Shown here: in pieces, positions 1-6,962 of the stretch
How the letters are laid out: every line of letters begins with the position of its first letter
How positions within the stretch are numbered: position 1 is the stretch's first letter
Source of the DNA: an uncultured bacterium
GTDB lineage: Bacteria > Bacillota_I > Bacilli_A > RF39 > UBA660
Assembly (NCBI GenBank): GCA_949285775.1
Contig: CASEAD010000043.1
Coordinates: forward strand, 1 to 8,030
DNA: 8,030 nucleotides
Reading direction: 5' to 3'
Position numbers and translations under genes: made by a program
Notes under the pieces: generated by a model
The model's input: the letters and a program-made list of their open reading frames with translations, nothing else
What the model was told of the DNA's origin: nothing
The model's database searches: none

Positions 1-2
1 AT

Positions 3-305
3 AGAAATAATAGAATGATATCTTCCAATAAAATAAAGCAAATACGTTTGAAAGATGAACTATATAATTTAGGAAAAACTGAAATGTATTATGAAGAAAT
101 CAAAATAAATATATATGATAAAGAAAGAATGCTAATTGAATTAGCTAGAAATAAAAGGAAAATAGCATATGATTTATATAAAGAAATTATATCTAATTAT
201 AGAAAAATAGCAAACTCATTGAATACACAAAAGATAGAAGAATATTTACAATATTTTGTAAATGGAAATAGAATTTTTGAAATAATACAAGACGAGGTGT
301 TTTAA
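3..305 (+). CDS. Hypothetical protein, probable 3' end of a longer gene
   Basis: I do not recognise this protein. The frame is open from the left edge of the window (codons AGA AAT AAT AGA precede the first ATG at 15) and no Shine-Dalgarno sequence lies before that ATG, so the gene most likely starts outside the window. From ATG 15 the product would be 96 residues, highly charged (Lys, Glu, Arg, Asn), rich in Ile and Tyr, with no Cys or Trp, no membrane segment and no signal peptide. It reads as largely alpha-helical and cytoplasmic. The stop codon TAA (303-305) overlaps the ATG (305) of the next, apparently decayed, reading frame, and the SD for that frame (GAGGTG, 294-299) lies inside this gene, so the two were probably one translationally coupled unit. 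Small coupled genes of this kind are common in phage or mobile-element remnants, but nothing here proves that origin. Confidence 0.6.
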   Translation, partial: RNNRMISSNKIKQIRLKDELYNLGKTEMYYEEIKINIYDKERMLIELARNKRKIAYDLYKEIISNYRKIANSLNTQKIEEYLQYFVNGNRIFEIIQDEVF

Positions 306-551
306 TGAATTTATATGAGGCAGTAAACAAATACATAACAGCAGGTTATTCTAAATAATACTAGATTTAAATTAAGAATTAACACAGCAAACAACAACTG
401 GTTAGAAATATCCACAAAAGATGTTATTGACAACGTTTTAGAATATTTTGTATCATTAGAAAAAATAACAAATTAAAATGGAGAAAGATATTCATATATA
501 AAAAACATAATACCCTTATATAAAGCAAGTGAAAAGTATCAATATGTTTAA
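305..551 (+). pseudogene. Decayed small gene (frameshift plus internal stop)
   Basis: An ATG at 305 with a good SD (GAGGTG, five bases upstream) starts MNLYEAVNKYITAGYSK and stops at TAA 356-358. Shifting by one base, the frame at 357 continues as protein-like sequence (NTRFKLRINTANNNWLEIST..., ending EYFVSLEKITN) to a TAA at 474-476. The same frame goes on as NGERYSYIKNIIPLYKASEK and then YQYV to a second TAA at 549-551. Removing one base near 356 and reading the 474 TAA as a sense codon (one change from AAA) restores a continuous protein of about 80 residues with normal composition. I read this as a gene with one frameshift and one nonsense mutation. No family is recognised. Alternatively these are two unrelated micro-genes, but the second segment has no start codon or SD of its own. 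Sequencing error could explain one lesion, less easily both. Confidence 0.6.
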
Positions 552-585
552 TACTTAAATAAATAAGTATACTTAAAAAAGTATA
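551..585. repeat. Cluster of alternating inverted heptamers (ATACTTA/TAAGTAT)
   Basis: ATACTTA (551-557), TAAGTAT (564-570), ATACTTA (569-575) and AAGTATA (579-585) alternate in orientation. They create a 7-bp stem with a 6-base loop (551-570) and a 12-bp perfect palindrome TAAGTATACTTA (564-575). The cluster begins at the stop codon of the decayed gene and lies before the terminator. It could be a weak hairpin or a remnant operator. In DNA this AT-rich some of it may be chance. Confidence 0.35.
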
Positions 586-619
586 AAGAAATCTTAAAAG
601 AATGTTTTAGAACAAGTAC

Positions 620-652
620 AAAAACTTCGACCCAAAAAGTTGAAGTTTTTTT
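620..652 (+). terminator. Rho-independent terminator
   Basis: AAAAACTTCGAC (620-631) pairs with GTTGAAGTTTTT (639-650) to give a 12-bp stem with one G-U pair and a 7-base loop (632-638). Further T residues and a pyrimidine-rich run TTCTTCCCTT follow. It ends transcription from the decayed unit on the left and insulates it from the regulator operon. The A-run on the left arm would also give a U-tract on the opposite strand. Confidence 0.8.
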
Positions 653-662
653 CTTCCCTTAA

Positions 663-691
663 TAGACTAATACAAATAAATATTATATAAT
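663..691 (+). promoter_or_regulatory. Candidate promoter P1 of the regulator-transporter operon
   Basis: A -35-like TAGACT (663-668, four of six matches to TTGACA) lies 17 bp upstream of a perfect -10 TATAAT (686-691), just after the terminator at 620-652. Transcription would start near 698 and give a leader of about 90 bases that contains both CGCAACCAA elements. In such AT-rich DNA a TATAAT alone is weak evidence. The spacing and position after a terminator support it. Confidence 0.5.
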
Positions 692-694
692 TTA

Positions 695-750
695 TTCATA
701 ACGCAACCAATAATTTACAAAAATAAACCATTTTTATATAGCGCAACCAA
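695..750 (+). repeat. Paired direct repeats (CGCAACCAA), candidate operator
   Basis: CGCAACCAA occurs at 702-710 and again at 742-750, exactly 40 bp apart. The match extends upstream: blocks 695-710 and 735-750 agree at 13 of 16 positions, as ATA-N-CGCAACCAA. The core contains more G and C than anything around it and I see no other copy in the window. The second copy follows TATATA and overlaps a possible second promoter (TTTACA 714-719, TATAGC 737-742). Placement before a DNA-binding regulator gene suggests an autoregulatory binding site. This is inference. Confidence 0.5.
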
Positions 751-777
751 ATAAAATTTAGTAAAATTTGTGGTGGA

Positions 778-784
778 GAGGTGA
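778..784 (+). promoter_or_regulatory. Ribosome binding site that sets the regulator start
   Basis: GAGGTGA matches the 3' end of 16S rRNA and sits five bases before ATG 790. A GTG at 781 in the same frame lies inside this site and would have no room for ribosome binding, so ATG 790 is the better start. Confidence 0.75.
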
Positions 785-789
785 GAAAA

Positions 790-2244
790 ATGAAGTTTTG
801 TGATAAATTATCAAAACTAAGAAAAAACAATAATATGTCCCAAGAACAACTAGCAGATAAATTAGGAGTATCAAGACAAGCAGTATCTAAGTGGGAATCA
901 GGAATATCTTTTCCTGACATGGCAAAAATAATTGAACTATGCAAAATATTAAATTGCAATATGGAAGATTTACTTGATGATGGCACAACCGGAAACAACA
1001 AAACATTTGAAACAAAAATATCAATTAACACTTATCTTAAAGAAGTATTAGATTTCATAACTAAAACCCTAAATATGTTTTGGAGTATGACTACCATAGA
1101 AAAAATAAAGTGTATCTTAGAAATGGGGTTCATTATACTTATAATGATATTAATATGGAGCATAGTAGGGGGAATAATACAATCAATATTTAGCGGATTA
1201 TTATATACATTATCCCCAAAAGTATATACAATAATATATAACATAAGCTCTATAATATATAAAATATTTGGTTTAATTACAGGAGCTATATTATTTATTC
1301 ATATCTTTAAAATAAGATATCTAGATTATTTTACAACCATTGAAGATAATAATGCTGAAACAAAAACCAAAGAAAAACCTATAGAAGAACTAGAACAAAA
1401 TCAAGAAAATAAAAATGAAAGAAAATTTATTGAACACAAGAAAAACAAAATAATCATAAGAGACCCAAAACATAGTACATATAATTTCTTTACTTTATTA
1501 GCTCATCTAGTATTATGGGGTTTAAAATTCCTTGCTATCCTATTAGCGATCCCTTGTGTCATATCCTTCATCTTCTTAGCGTTCGCCCTAACAACATCAA
1601 TCTACTTAATAAAAGGAGGAATATTCTTTGTAGGAACAACTATAATCTTAATAGGATGCCTATTAGTAAACTATATAATATTAAAAATAATTTATAACTT
1701 TATCTTAGATCAAAAACATAACTTCAAAAGAATATTTATAATATTTATAGTAGGGCTATTTATAGCAGGATTAGGTGGTGGAATATCGTTTACAACTTAC
1801 TTAACATTTAACTCTACAACACAAAGTAACGAAATACAATACACTACTAAAGAAGAAACAATACCATATGAAGATAACATAATTCTAAATTTCTTATATT
1901 ATGATGTTACCGAAATAATAGAAGATAACACTCAAGAAAATATAATAATAGAAACAACTTATAATAAAGAAGGAAATACAATTCTAGAAGACGACGTATT
2001 TATTAATAGTTATTATGATGATAAGTATTTAAATAAAACTATAAAAGAATACAGTATATACTATTTAATGTCTCCTAATTACAATTTTATTGATGAACTT
2101 AACTACTTAATAGATAAATTAGAAAATAAAGAAAGAATAGATACTTATTATCAAGAATCTAGAGATATATCAGAAATTAAAATATATATATCTAAAGATA
2201 ACTTAGAACAAATAAAAAATAATTATGAAGACTATTATGCATAA
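790..2244 (+). CDS. Membrane-anchored XRE-family HTH regulator of the ABC operon
   Basis: This 484-residue protein starts at ATG 790 behind GAGGTGA. Residues 5-62 are a Cro/C1-type helix-turn-helix domain (MSQEQLADKLGVSRQAVSKWESG core at 16-38). Hydrophobic segments follow at about 112-134, 148-174, 238-265, 277-305 and 314-337. A charged, Lys-rich stretch at 178-230 and the KHNFKR loop near 309-314 fit cytoplasmic loops. With five helices, the remaining 145 or so residues (Asp/Glu/Tyr/Ile-rich, probably beta-rich) would lie outside the cell. The layout suggests a one-component sensor: extracellular or membrane sensing coupled directly to DNA binding, as established for BcrR, which is much shorter. 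It is the first gene of the operon and ends 10 bp before the first transporter. It probably controls its own promoter through the repeats at 702-750. The ligand is unknown. Helix count in 235-275 is uncertain because the hydrophobic run is long enough for two helices. Confidence 0.88.
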   Translation: MKFCDKLSKLRKNNNMSQEQLADKLGVSRQAVSKWESGISFPDMAKIIELCKILNCNMEDLLDDGTTGNNKTFETKISINTYLKEVLDFITKTLNMFWSMTTIEKIKCILEMGFIILIMILIWSIVGGIIQSIFSGLLYTLSPKVYTIIYNISSIIYKIFGLITGAILFIHIFKIRYLDYFTTIEDNNAETKTKEKPIEELEQNQENKNERKFIEHKKNKIIIRDPKHSTYNFFTLLAHLVLWGLKFLAILLAIPCVISFIFLAFALTTSIYLIKGGIFFVGTTIILIGCLLVNYIILKIIYNFILDQKHNFKRIFIIFIVGLFIAGLGGGISFTTYLTFNSTTQSNEIQYTTKEETIPYEDNIILNFLYYDVTEIIEDNTQENIIIETTYNKEGNTILEDDVFINSYYDDKYLNKTIKEYSIYYLMSPNYNFIDELNYLIDKLENKERIDTYYQESRDISEIKIYISKDNLEQIKNNYEDYYA

Positions 2245-2248
2245 GGAG
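2242..2248 (+). promoter_or_regulatory. Ribosome binding site overlapping the regulator stop codon
   Basis: TAAGGAG combines the regulator's stop codon (TAA, 2242-2244) with an SD six bases before ATG 2255. It selects ATG 2255 over the in-frame ATGs at 2225 and 2237, which lie in the end of the regulator gene and have no SD. It also suggests translational coupling. Confidence 0.75.
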
Positions 2249-2254
2249 CTCGAT

Positions 2255-4486
2255 ATGAATAAAAATATAATAAAATTAAAAAATGTATCTAAATTTTATT
2301 ACAACAAAGGAATTATTGCCACAGGATTTACTAGAATAAATTTAGAATTTAAAATAGGTGAATTTGTTGCCATTACAGGAGAGTCTGGTTCAGGAAAATC
2401 AACTCTCCTAAACGTTATTAGTGGCTTAGACACATATGAAGAAGGAGAAATGTATATAAACGGTAAAGAAACAAGCCATTATAATGAAAAAGACTTTGAA
2501 AATTATCGAAGACAGTATATTGGTAATATTTTTCAAAACTTTAACCTAGTCAATAGCTATACAGTATACCAAAATATTGAATTAGTATTATTATTAAATG
2601 GAAATAGCAAAAAAGAAATAAAAGATAAAGTATTACAACTAATTAAAGATGTTGATTTATATAAGTTTAGAAATACTCTCGTATCAAAACTATCCGGTGG
2701 TCAAAAACAAAGAGTAGCAATCGCTAGAGCCCTAGCCAAAGACACACCTATAATTATCGCTGACGAACCAACCGGTAATCTTGATTCTACCTCTGCTAAG
2801 GAAATTATAAAACTATTAAGTATTATATCAAAAGATAAATTAGTTATAATAGTAACCCATAATTATGAACAAGTCGAAAAATATGTCACTAGAAAAATAA
2901 AAATGCACGACGGTAAAATATTAGAAGACAAAACAATATTACCAACTAAAGAAAACCTCAAACAAAAAATACCCAACTGTAGCAATATTAATTTAACAAG
3001 TAAACTTAGATTAGGTATTAGAAATACCTTTAACATAATTCCCAAATTCCTATTAATACTAGCAGTATATCTTTTCATAACAGTAGCACTTACCTCTGAA
3101 TATAGTGCTTTCAAAAAACAAGAATTTATAGCGGAAACATCAGGATATAATTATTTATTTCAAAACTTAGAAGATAATAGAATTATAATAAAAAAACAAG
3201 ATAATACCCCCTTTAATACTAACGACTATAAAAATATTTCTACCATTAATAACATAGATACAATAGTAGAAAATGATCTCTTATTAGATAAAACAGTTAA
3301 CCTTGTAAATGATAACTTTTGGATATATGCCACTGTAAATAATATTAATAACCTAGAAGGAAACATAGATAAAGGAAGAATGCCAACAAATGATGAAGAA
3401 GTAATTATAGTAGGAAACATTGATGATTATTACATAGGATATATGGCAGACGAATTATTAAATAAAGAACTATCCTTACAAGATATATATACAGGTGAGA
3501 TAAATAATGATATAAAACTAAAAGTTGTTGGTATCCAATATAGCGATACAATAGATTATTATAGTAATAATCAAATATATGTAAATAATACCATTATAGA
3601 AAAACTAACCTATCAAATAAATCAACAATACAGTCATATAAATATATTATTTCAAGACAAATACTATAATTCTAACTATTACAACAACTTCTTCAAAATA
3701 TCCCCGCATTCTAAAATTAATAAAGGCGAAGCATATATCTCTAATGACCTAAATTACTTATGCCCAAATAATAATTGCCTTAACCAAAAAATAAACATAG
3801 AATTAGAAAATATATACTATAAAGACAACTTAAATTTAACAGTATCTAAAACATATAACAAACAAAACCTAAAAACATTATTAAATATAGAGGACTACGA
3901 ATCCAATAATGGAGTTATATTTATTAATCCAGATGATTACAATAGCCTATTTAACAAATCAACATACCAAAGCAGTATTTTCGTAAAAGATGTAAAACTC
4001 ATTGATGAAACAGTAAATTTATTAAACGAAAAAGGATATAATACTTTAAAAATAAAAGATACACTAATACAAGACGGAACTACCCAATTAATAAAAATAA
4101 TGGGCACAGTAGTGACTATCGCTCTTGTAATAGTACTATTCTTTATATCTTACTTTGTAATAAGAGTAATATTAAAATCAAGAAATATCTACTTTGCCAC
4201 AATAAGGATGTTAGGCGCTACCAAAAAAATATCAAAACAATTACTAATAATAGAATTATTAACTGTATCCAACATAGCATACTTTAGCTTTATTATAATA
4301 ATATACCTAAACTATCTAAATATATTTAATATAGAATTTATAAATACAATTATCAACTACTTAACCCTAAAAGATTACCTAATACTATACTCTATTCTAA
4401 TTATTATGTCGTGCCTAATAAGTACAAAATTCTCAAAAAAATTATTTAAAGAAAGCACCATGAAAACCATTAAAGAGGAGGTATAA
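2255..4486 (+). CDS. MacB/FtsX-type ABC transporter, fused ATPase and permease (first subunit)
   Basis: Starting at ATG 2255 (SD AAGGAG), the product has 743 residues. Residues 1-225 form a LolD/MacB-type ATPase with every key motif: Walker A GESGSGKST (42-50), Q-loop Gln94, signature LSGGQ (146-150), Walker B IIIADE (166-171), D-loop NLD (175-177) and switch His202. Membrane helix 1 is at about 263-280. A large extracellular domain spans about 285-610 and contains GRMPTNDEEVII (374-385), a motif typical of FtsX-family outer domains. Three helices close the protein at about 616-640, 663-692 and 708-726. This is MacB topology, which acts by mechanotransmission (moving the outer domain) and not by carrying substrate through a pore. 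The usual acidic EIG motif after helix 2 is weak here (NIYFATIRMLGAT), unlike in the partner gene. It lies between the regulator and the second transporter. The substrate cannot be told from sequence. Antimicrobial peptide, lipid or signal peptide are all possible. Confidence 0.94.
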   Translation: MNKNIIKLKNVSKFYYNKGIIATGFTRINLEFKIGEFVAITGESGSGKSTLLNVISGLDTYEEGEMYINGKETSHYNEKDFENYRRQYIGNIFQNFNLVNSYTVYQNIELVLLLNGNSKKEIKDKVLQLIKDVDLYKFRNTLVSKLSGGQKQRVAIARALAKDTPIIIADEPTGNLDSTSAKEIIKLLSIISKDKLVIIVTHNYEQVEKYVTRKIKMHDGKILEDKTILPTKENLKQKIPNCSNINLTSKLRLGIRNTFNIIPKFLLILAVYLFITVALTSEYSAFKKQEFIAETSGYNYLFQNLEDNRIIIKKQDNTPFNTNDYKNISTINNIDTIVENDLLLDKTVNLVNDNFWIYATVNNINNLEGNIDKGRMPTNDEEVIIVGNIDDYYIGYMADELLNKELSLQDIYTGEINNDIKLKVVGIQYSDTIDYYSNNQIYVNNTIIEKLTYQINQQYSHINILFQDKYYNSNYYNNFFKISPHSKINKGEAYISNDLNYLCPNNNCLNQKINIELENIYYKDNLNLTVSKTYNKQNLKTLLNIEDYESNNGVIFINPDDYNSLFNKSTYQSSIFVKDVKLIDETVNLLNEKGYNTLKIKDTLIQDGTTQLIKIMGTVVTIALVIVLFFISYFVIRVILKSRNIYFATIRMLGATKKISKQLLIIELLTVSNIAYFSFIIIIYLNYLNIFNIEFINTIINYLTLKDYLILYSILIIMSCLISTKFSKKLFKESTMKTIKEEV
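4476..4482 (+). promoter_or_regulatory. Perfect Shine-Dalgarno inside the end of the upstream transporter gene
   Basis: AGGAGGT encodes part of the last residues (Glu-Glu-Val) of the first transporter and lies five bases before ATG 4488. Only one base separates the upstream stop (4484-4486) from this start. The strong site suggests efficient initiation on the second subunit as well as coupling. Confidence 0.85.
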
Positions 4487-4487
4487 A

Positions 4488-6920
4488 ATGTTAGAAATAA
4501 AAAACGCTAATAAATATTTTAACAAAGGAAAAAACAACCAGATCCATGTCATTAACAATACCTCCATAACCCTAGAAGATAACGGTTTAGTAGCACTATT
4601 AGGCCCATCAGGTTGTGGCAAAACAACCCTCTTAAATACTATCGGAGGACTAGATAAATTAAAAAGTGGAAGTATCTATATAAACAATCAAAAAATAAAC
4701 AATAGACTATCTTATAAAACAGATCAAATAAGAAACTTAAACATAGGATATATTTTCCAAGATTATAAATTAATAGATAACCTAAACGTTTATGATAATG
4801 TATCAATAGTACTAAAAATGATTGGCATTAAAGATAAAAATGAAATAAAAAACAGAGTAGAGTATGTCTTAAAAAAAGTAAGAATGCTACGATATAAAAA
4901 AAGACCAGCATCCATGCTATCAGGAGGAGAAAGACAACGCGTAGGAATAGCAAGAGCAATTGTCAAAGACCCCGATATTATTTTAGCAGATGAACCAACT
5001 GGCAATCTTGACAGTAAAAACTCCCTAGAAATAATGAAAATAATAAAAGCCATATCTAAAGACAGATTAGTAATATTAGTAACCCACGAACAAAACCTAG
5101 CCAAATTCTATGCAACAAGAATAATAGAAATAAAAGATGGAAGTATAATACAAGACTACCAAAATAAACATACTGACGAGTTAGACTATCAACTAGATAA
5201 CACCTTCTATCTAAAAGATTTCAAAAATAAAGAACAAATAACCAAGGAAACATATGACTTAAAAATATATTCTAATACCAAAAATAAAATTAAATTAGAT
5301 ATCGTATCCTTAAATGGCAATATCTATATAAAAAGCAATACCAAAGATAAAATAGAAGTTATCGATGAAAATTCCAACATAGAATTAATAAATGATCACT
5401 ATAAAAAAATAACTAAGGAAGATATCGATAAATATAAATTTAACTTTCAAAATATAATAAACAAAGATATAAAAAAGAAATATTCCTCTATTTTAAACCC
5501 CATTACCCTAATAATAAATGGATTCAAAAAAGTACTAGAATATCCAATTCTAAAAAAAATACTACTAGCAGGTTTCTTTCTATCAGGAATGTTTCTAATG
5601 TATGCCCTAAGTACAATATACGCTACTATGACAGTAGAAGATGATGACTTTGTTAAATACAATAAAGAATATATAACCATAGAACAAAAACAAATTAAAG
5701 TAGAAGATTATTTAGAATATGAAAAACTAGAAAACATAAACTACATTATTCCCGGTGATTCTATTGTTAACTTCAATTTACCATATAACGATTATTACCA
5801 AACCAGTCAAATAAAAGACACCCTATCAGGATCAATTGCAAGTATTGATATGATTAATTCTAGCAGTTTAATATACGGAAGAATGCCAGAAAATAATTAT
5901 GAAATTGTCGTAGACAAACTAACTATTAACAGAATGTTTGCCAGTAACTATGCCAAAATGTCAGGAATTACCCAAGTAGAAGATATCCTAAATAGAACAG
6001 TCTATCTAAATAATATGAATAACTTTACCATAGTAGGTATAACTGATAGACATAGCCCATCTATATATACCAATAGCAGCATGCTCATTAACATTATCGC
6101 CAATTCCTCAAATAATAACATAGACTATTATCAAGAAGAAAGTACAAATAATCAGAATATTATTGACTATACTTTATATCAAGATAAAATAACTCTAACA
6201 AAAGGAACATGGCCAACTAATGATTATGAAGTAATAGTAAATATATCAAACCAAGATACAATGCCTCTAAATAAAGAAATAGATATAAATATAAATAACC
6301 AAAAACTTAAAGTAGTAGGATATTACAATAGCAAATATGATTATGATTATTATTTTACTAATAATAACACTATTAAATATAATCTAATAGAAAATAAAGA
6401 AAACATAACTATTTACTCCAAAAATAAATCTATAACCTTAACAACCTTAAGAAATCAACAATTAAATGCCAAAGATAGTTATCAAAAAAGCAAAGAAGAT
6501 TACATCAAATCAAGACAAGAATTTATTAATACCTCCCTATTAGTATCAACAATAATTCTAATAATATCCTTAATTGAAATATTCCTAATGATAAGAGCAT
6601 CCTTCTTATCAAGAGTAAAAGAAATAGGAATATACCGTGCTATAGGAGTAAAAAAACTAGATATATATAAAATGTTCTCAGGAGAAATAATTGCCATCAC
6701 AACAATATCTAGCATTTCAGGATTACTACTAATGGCATATATATTAAAAACAATATCAGAAGTAGCATCATTAAGCAATTATTTCATCATAACTATACCA
6801 TTAATTACTACAACTATAATATTTATCTATATCTTTAATCTTACCATAGGCCTACTTCCAGTATTCAACACCCTAAGAAAAACACCTGCTCAAATATTAG
6901 CAAGGTATGACATAGACTAA
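4488..6920 (+). CDS. MacB/FtsX-type ABC transporter, fused ATPase and permease (second subunit)
   Basis: This 810-residue protein has a complete ATPase in residues 1-222: Walker A GPSGCGKTT (39-47), Q-loop Gln91, signature LSGGE (144-148), Walker B IILADE (164-169), D-loop NLD and switch His200. A soluble linker of about 130 residues (222-355), partly beta-rich by appearance, precedes membrane helix 1 (356-379). The first subunit has only about 40 residues at this point. The extracellular domain (about 380-680) carries two similar segments, GRMPENNYEIVV (464-475) and GTWPTNDYEVIV (573-584), each followed by a beta-like VVG or IVG stretch, so it looks like a duplicated module. Helices 2-4 are near 684-703, 732-753 and 765-793. 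The canonical FtsX motif EIGIYRAIGVKKLDIYKMF (712-730) and the terminal RKTPAQIL are present. It starts one base after the first subunit, suggesting equal production and a heterodimer. Last gene of the operon, followed by a terminator. Confidence 0.95.
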   Translation: MLEIKNANKYFNKGKNNQIHVINNTSITLEDNGLVALLGPSGCGKTTLLNTIGGLDKLKSGSIYINNQKINNRLSYKTDQIRNLNIGYIFQDYKLIDNLNVYDNVSIVLKMIGIKDKNEIKNRVEYVLKKVRMLRYKKRPASMLSGGERQRVGIARAIVKDPDIILADEPTGNLDSKNSLEIMKIIKAISKDRLVILVTHEQNLAKFYATRIIEIKDGSIIQDYQNKHTDELDYQLDNTFYLKDFKNKEQITKETYDLKIYSNTKNKIKLDIVSLNGNIYIKSNTKDKIEVIDENSNIELINDHYKKITKEDIDKYKFNFQNIINKDIKKKYSSILNPITLIINGFKKVLEYPILKKILLAGFFLSGMFLMYALSTIYATMTVEDDDFVKYNKEYITIEQKQIKVEDYLEYEKLENINYIIPGDSIVNFNLPYNDYYQTSQIKDTLSGSIASIDMINSSSLIYGRMPENNYEIVVDKLTINRMFASNYAKMSGITQVEDILNRTVYLNNMNNFTIVGITDRHSPSIYTNSSMLINIIANSSNNNIDYYQEESTNNQNIIDYTLYQDKITLTKGTWPTNDYEVIVNISNQDTMPLNKEIDININNQKLKVVGYYNSKYDYDYYFTNNNTIKYNLIENKENITIYSKNKSITLTTLRNQQLNAKDSYQKSKEDYIKSRQEFINTSLLVSTIILIISLIEIFLMIRASFLSRVKEIGIYRAIGVKKLDIYKMFSGEIIAITTISSISGLLLMAYILKTISEVASLSNYFIITIPLITTTIIFIYIFNLTIGLLPVFNTLRKTPAQILARYDID

Positions 6921-6962
6921 AAATAGTTACCCACACTATTGTGGATAACTATTTTATTTTTT
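6920..6962. terminator. Bidirectional terminator between convergent genes
   Basis: AAAATAGTTACCCACA (6920-6935) pairs with TGTGGATAACTATTTT (6940-6955) around a 4-base loop. The stem is 16 bp with one C-A mismatch when read on the + strand, which becomes a G-U pair on the - strand. T-rich tracts follow on both sides (ATTTTTT at 6956-6962 on +, ending inside the sortase coding region; TTTTTAG on the - strand). It serves both the transporter operon and the sortase gene. Its right arm overlaps the sortase stop codon (6954-6956). Confidence 0.85.

Noticed and set aside
305..476. Programmed frameshift joining the two segments of the small gene
   Set aside because: No slippery heptamer or strong stimulating hairpin was seen at the junction, and a second lesion (TAA at 474) favours decay.
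781..789. GTG at 781 as start of the HTH regulator
   Set aside because: It lies inside the SD for ATG 790 and would add MRK before the normal start of the helix-turn-helix domain.
696..1244. Two open frames on the - strand opposite the regulator
   Set aside because: They are antisense to a well-supported coding region that has a recognised domain and an SD, and show no family features of their own.
1515..1697. 60-residue open frame on the + strand inside the regulator
   Set aside because: It is an out-of-frame reading of the membrane-helix region, without an SD and without a plausible protein pattern.
2225..2254. In-frame ATG at 2225 (or 2237) as start of the first transporter
   Set aside because: No SD precedes either one, they overlap the regulator gene, and the ATPase domain begins normally from ATG 2255 behind AAGGAG.
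2863..6778. Several open frames of 64 to 104 residues on the - strand opposite the transporters
   Set aside because: Opposite strands of AT-rich transporter genes often stay open by chance. None has a convincing SD or a domain.
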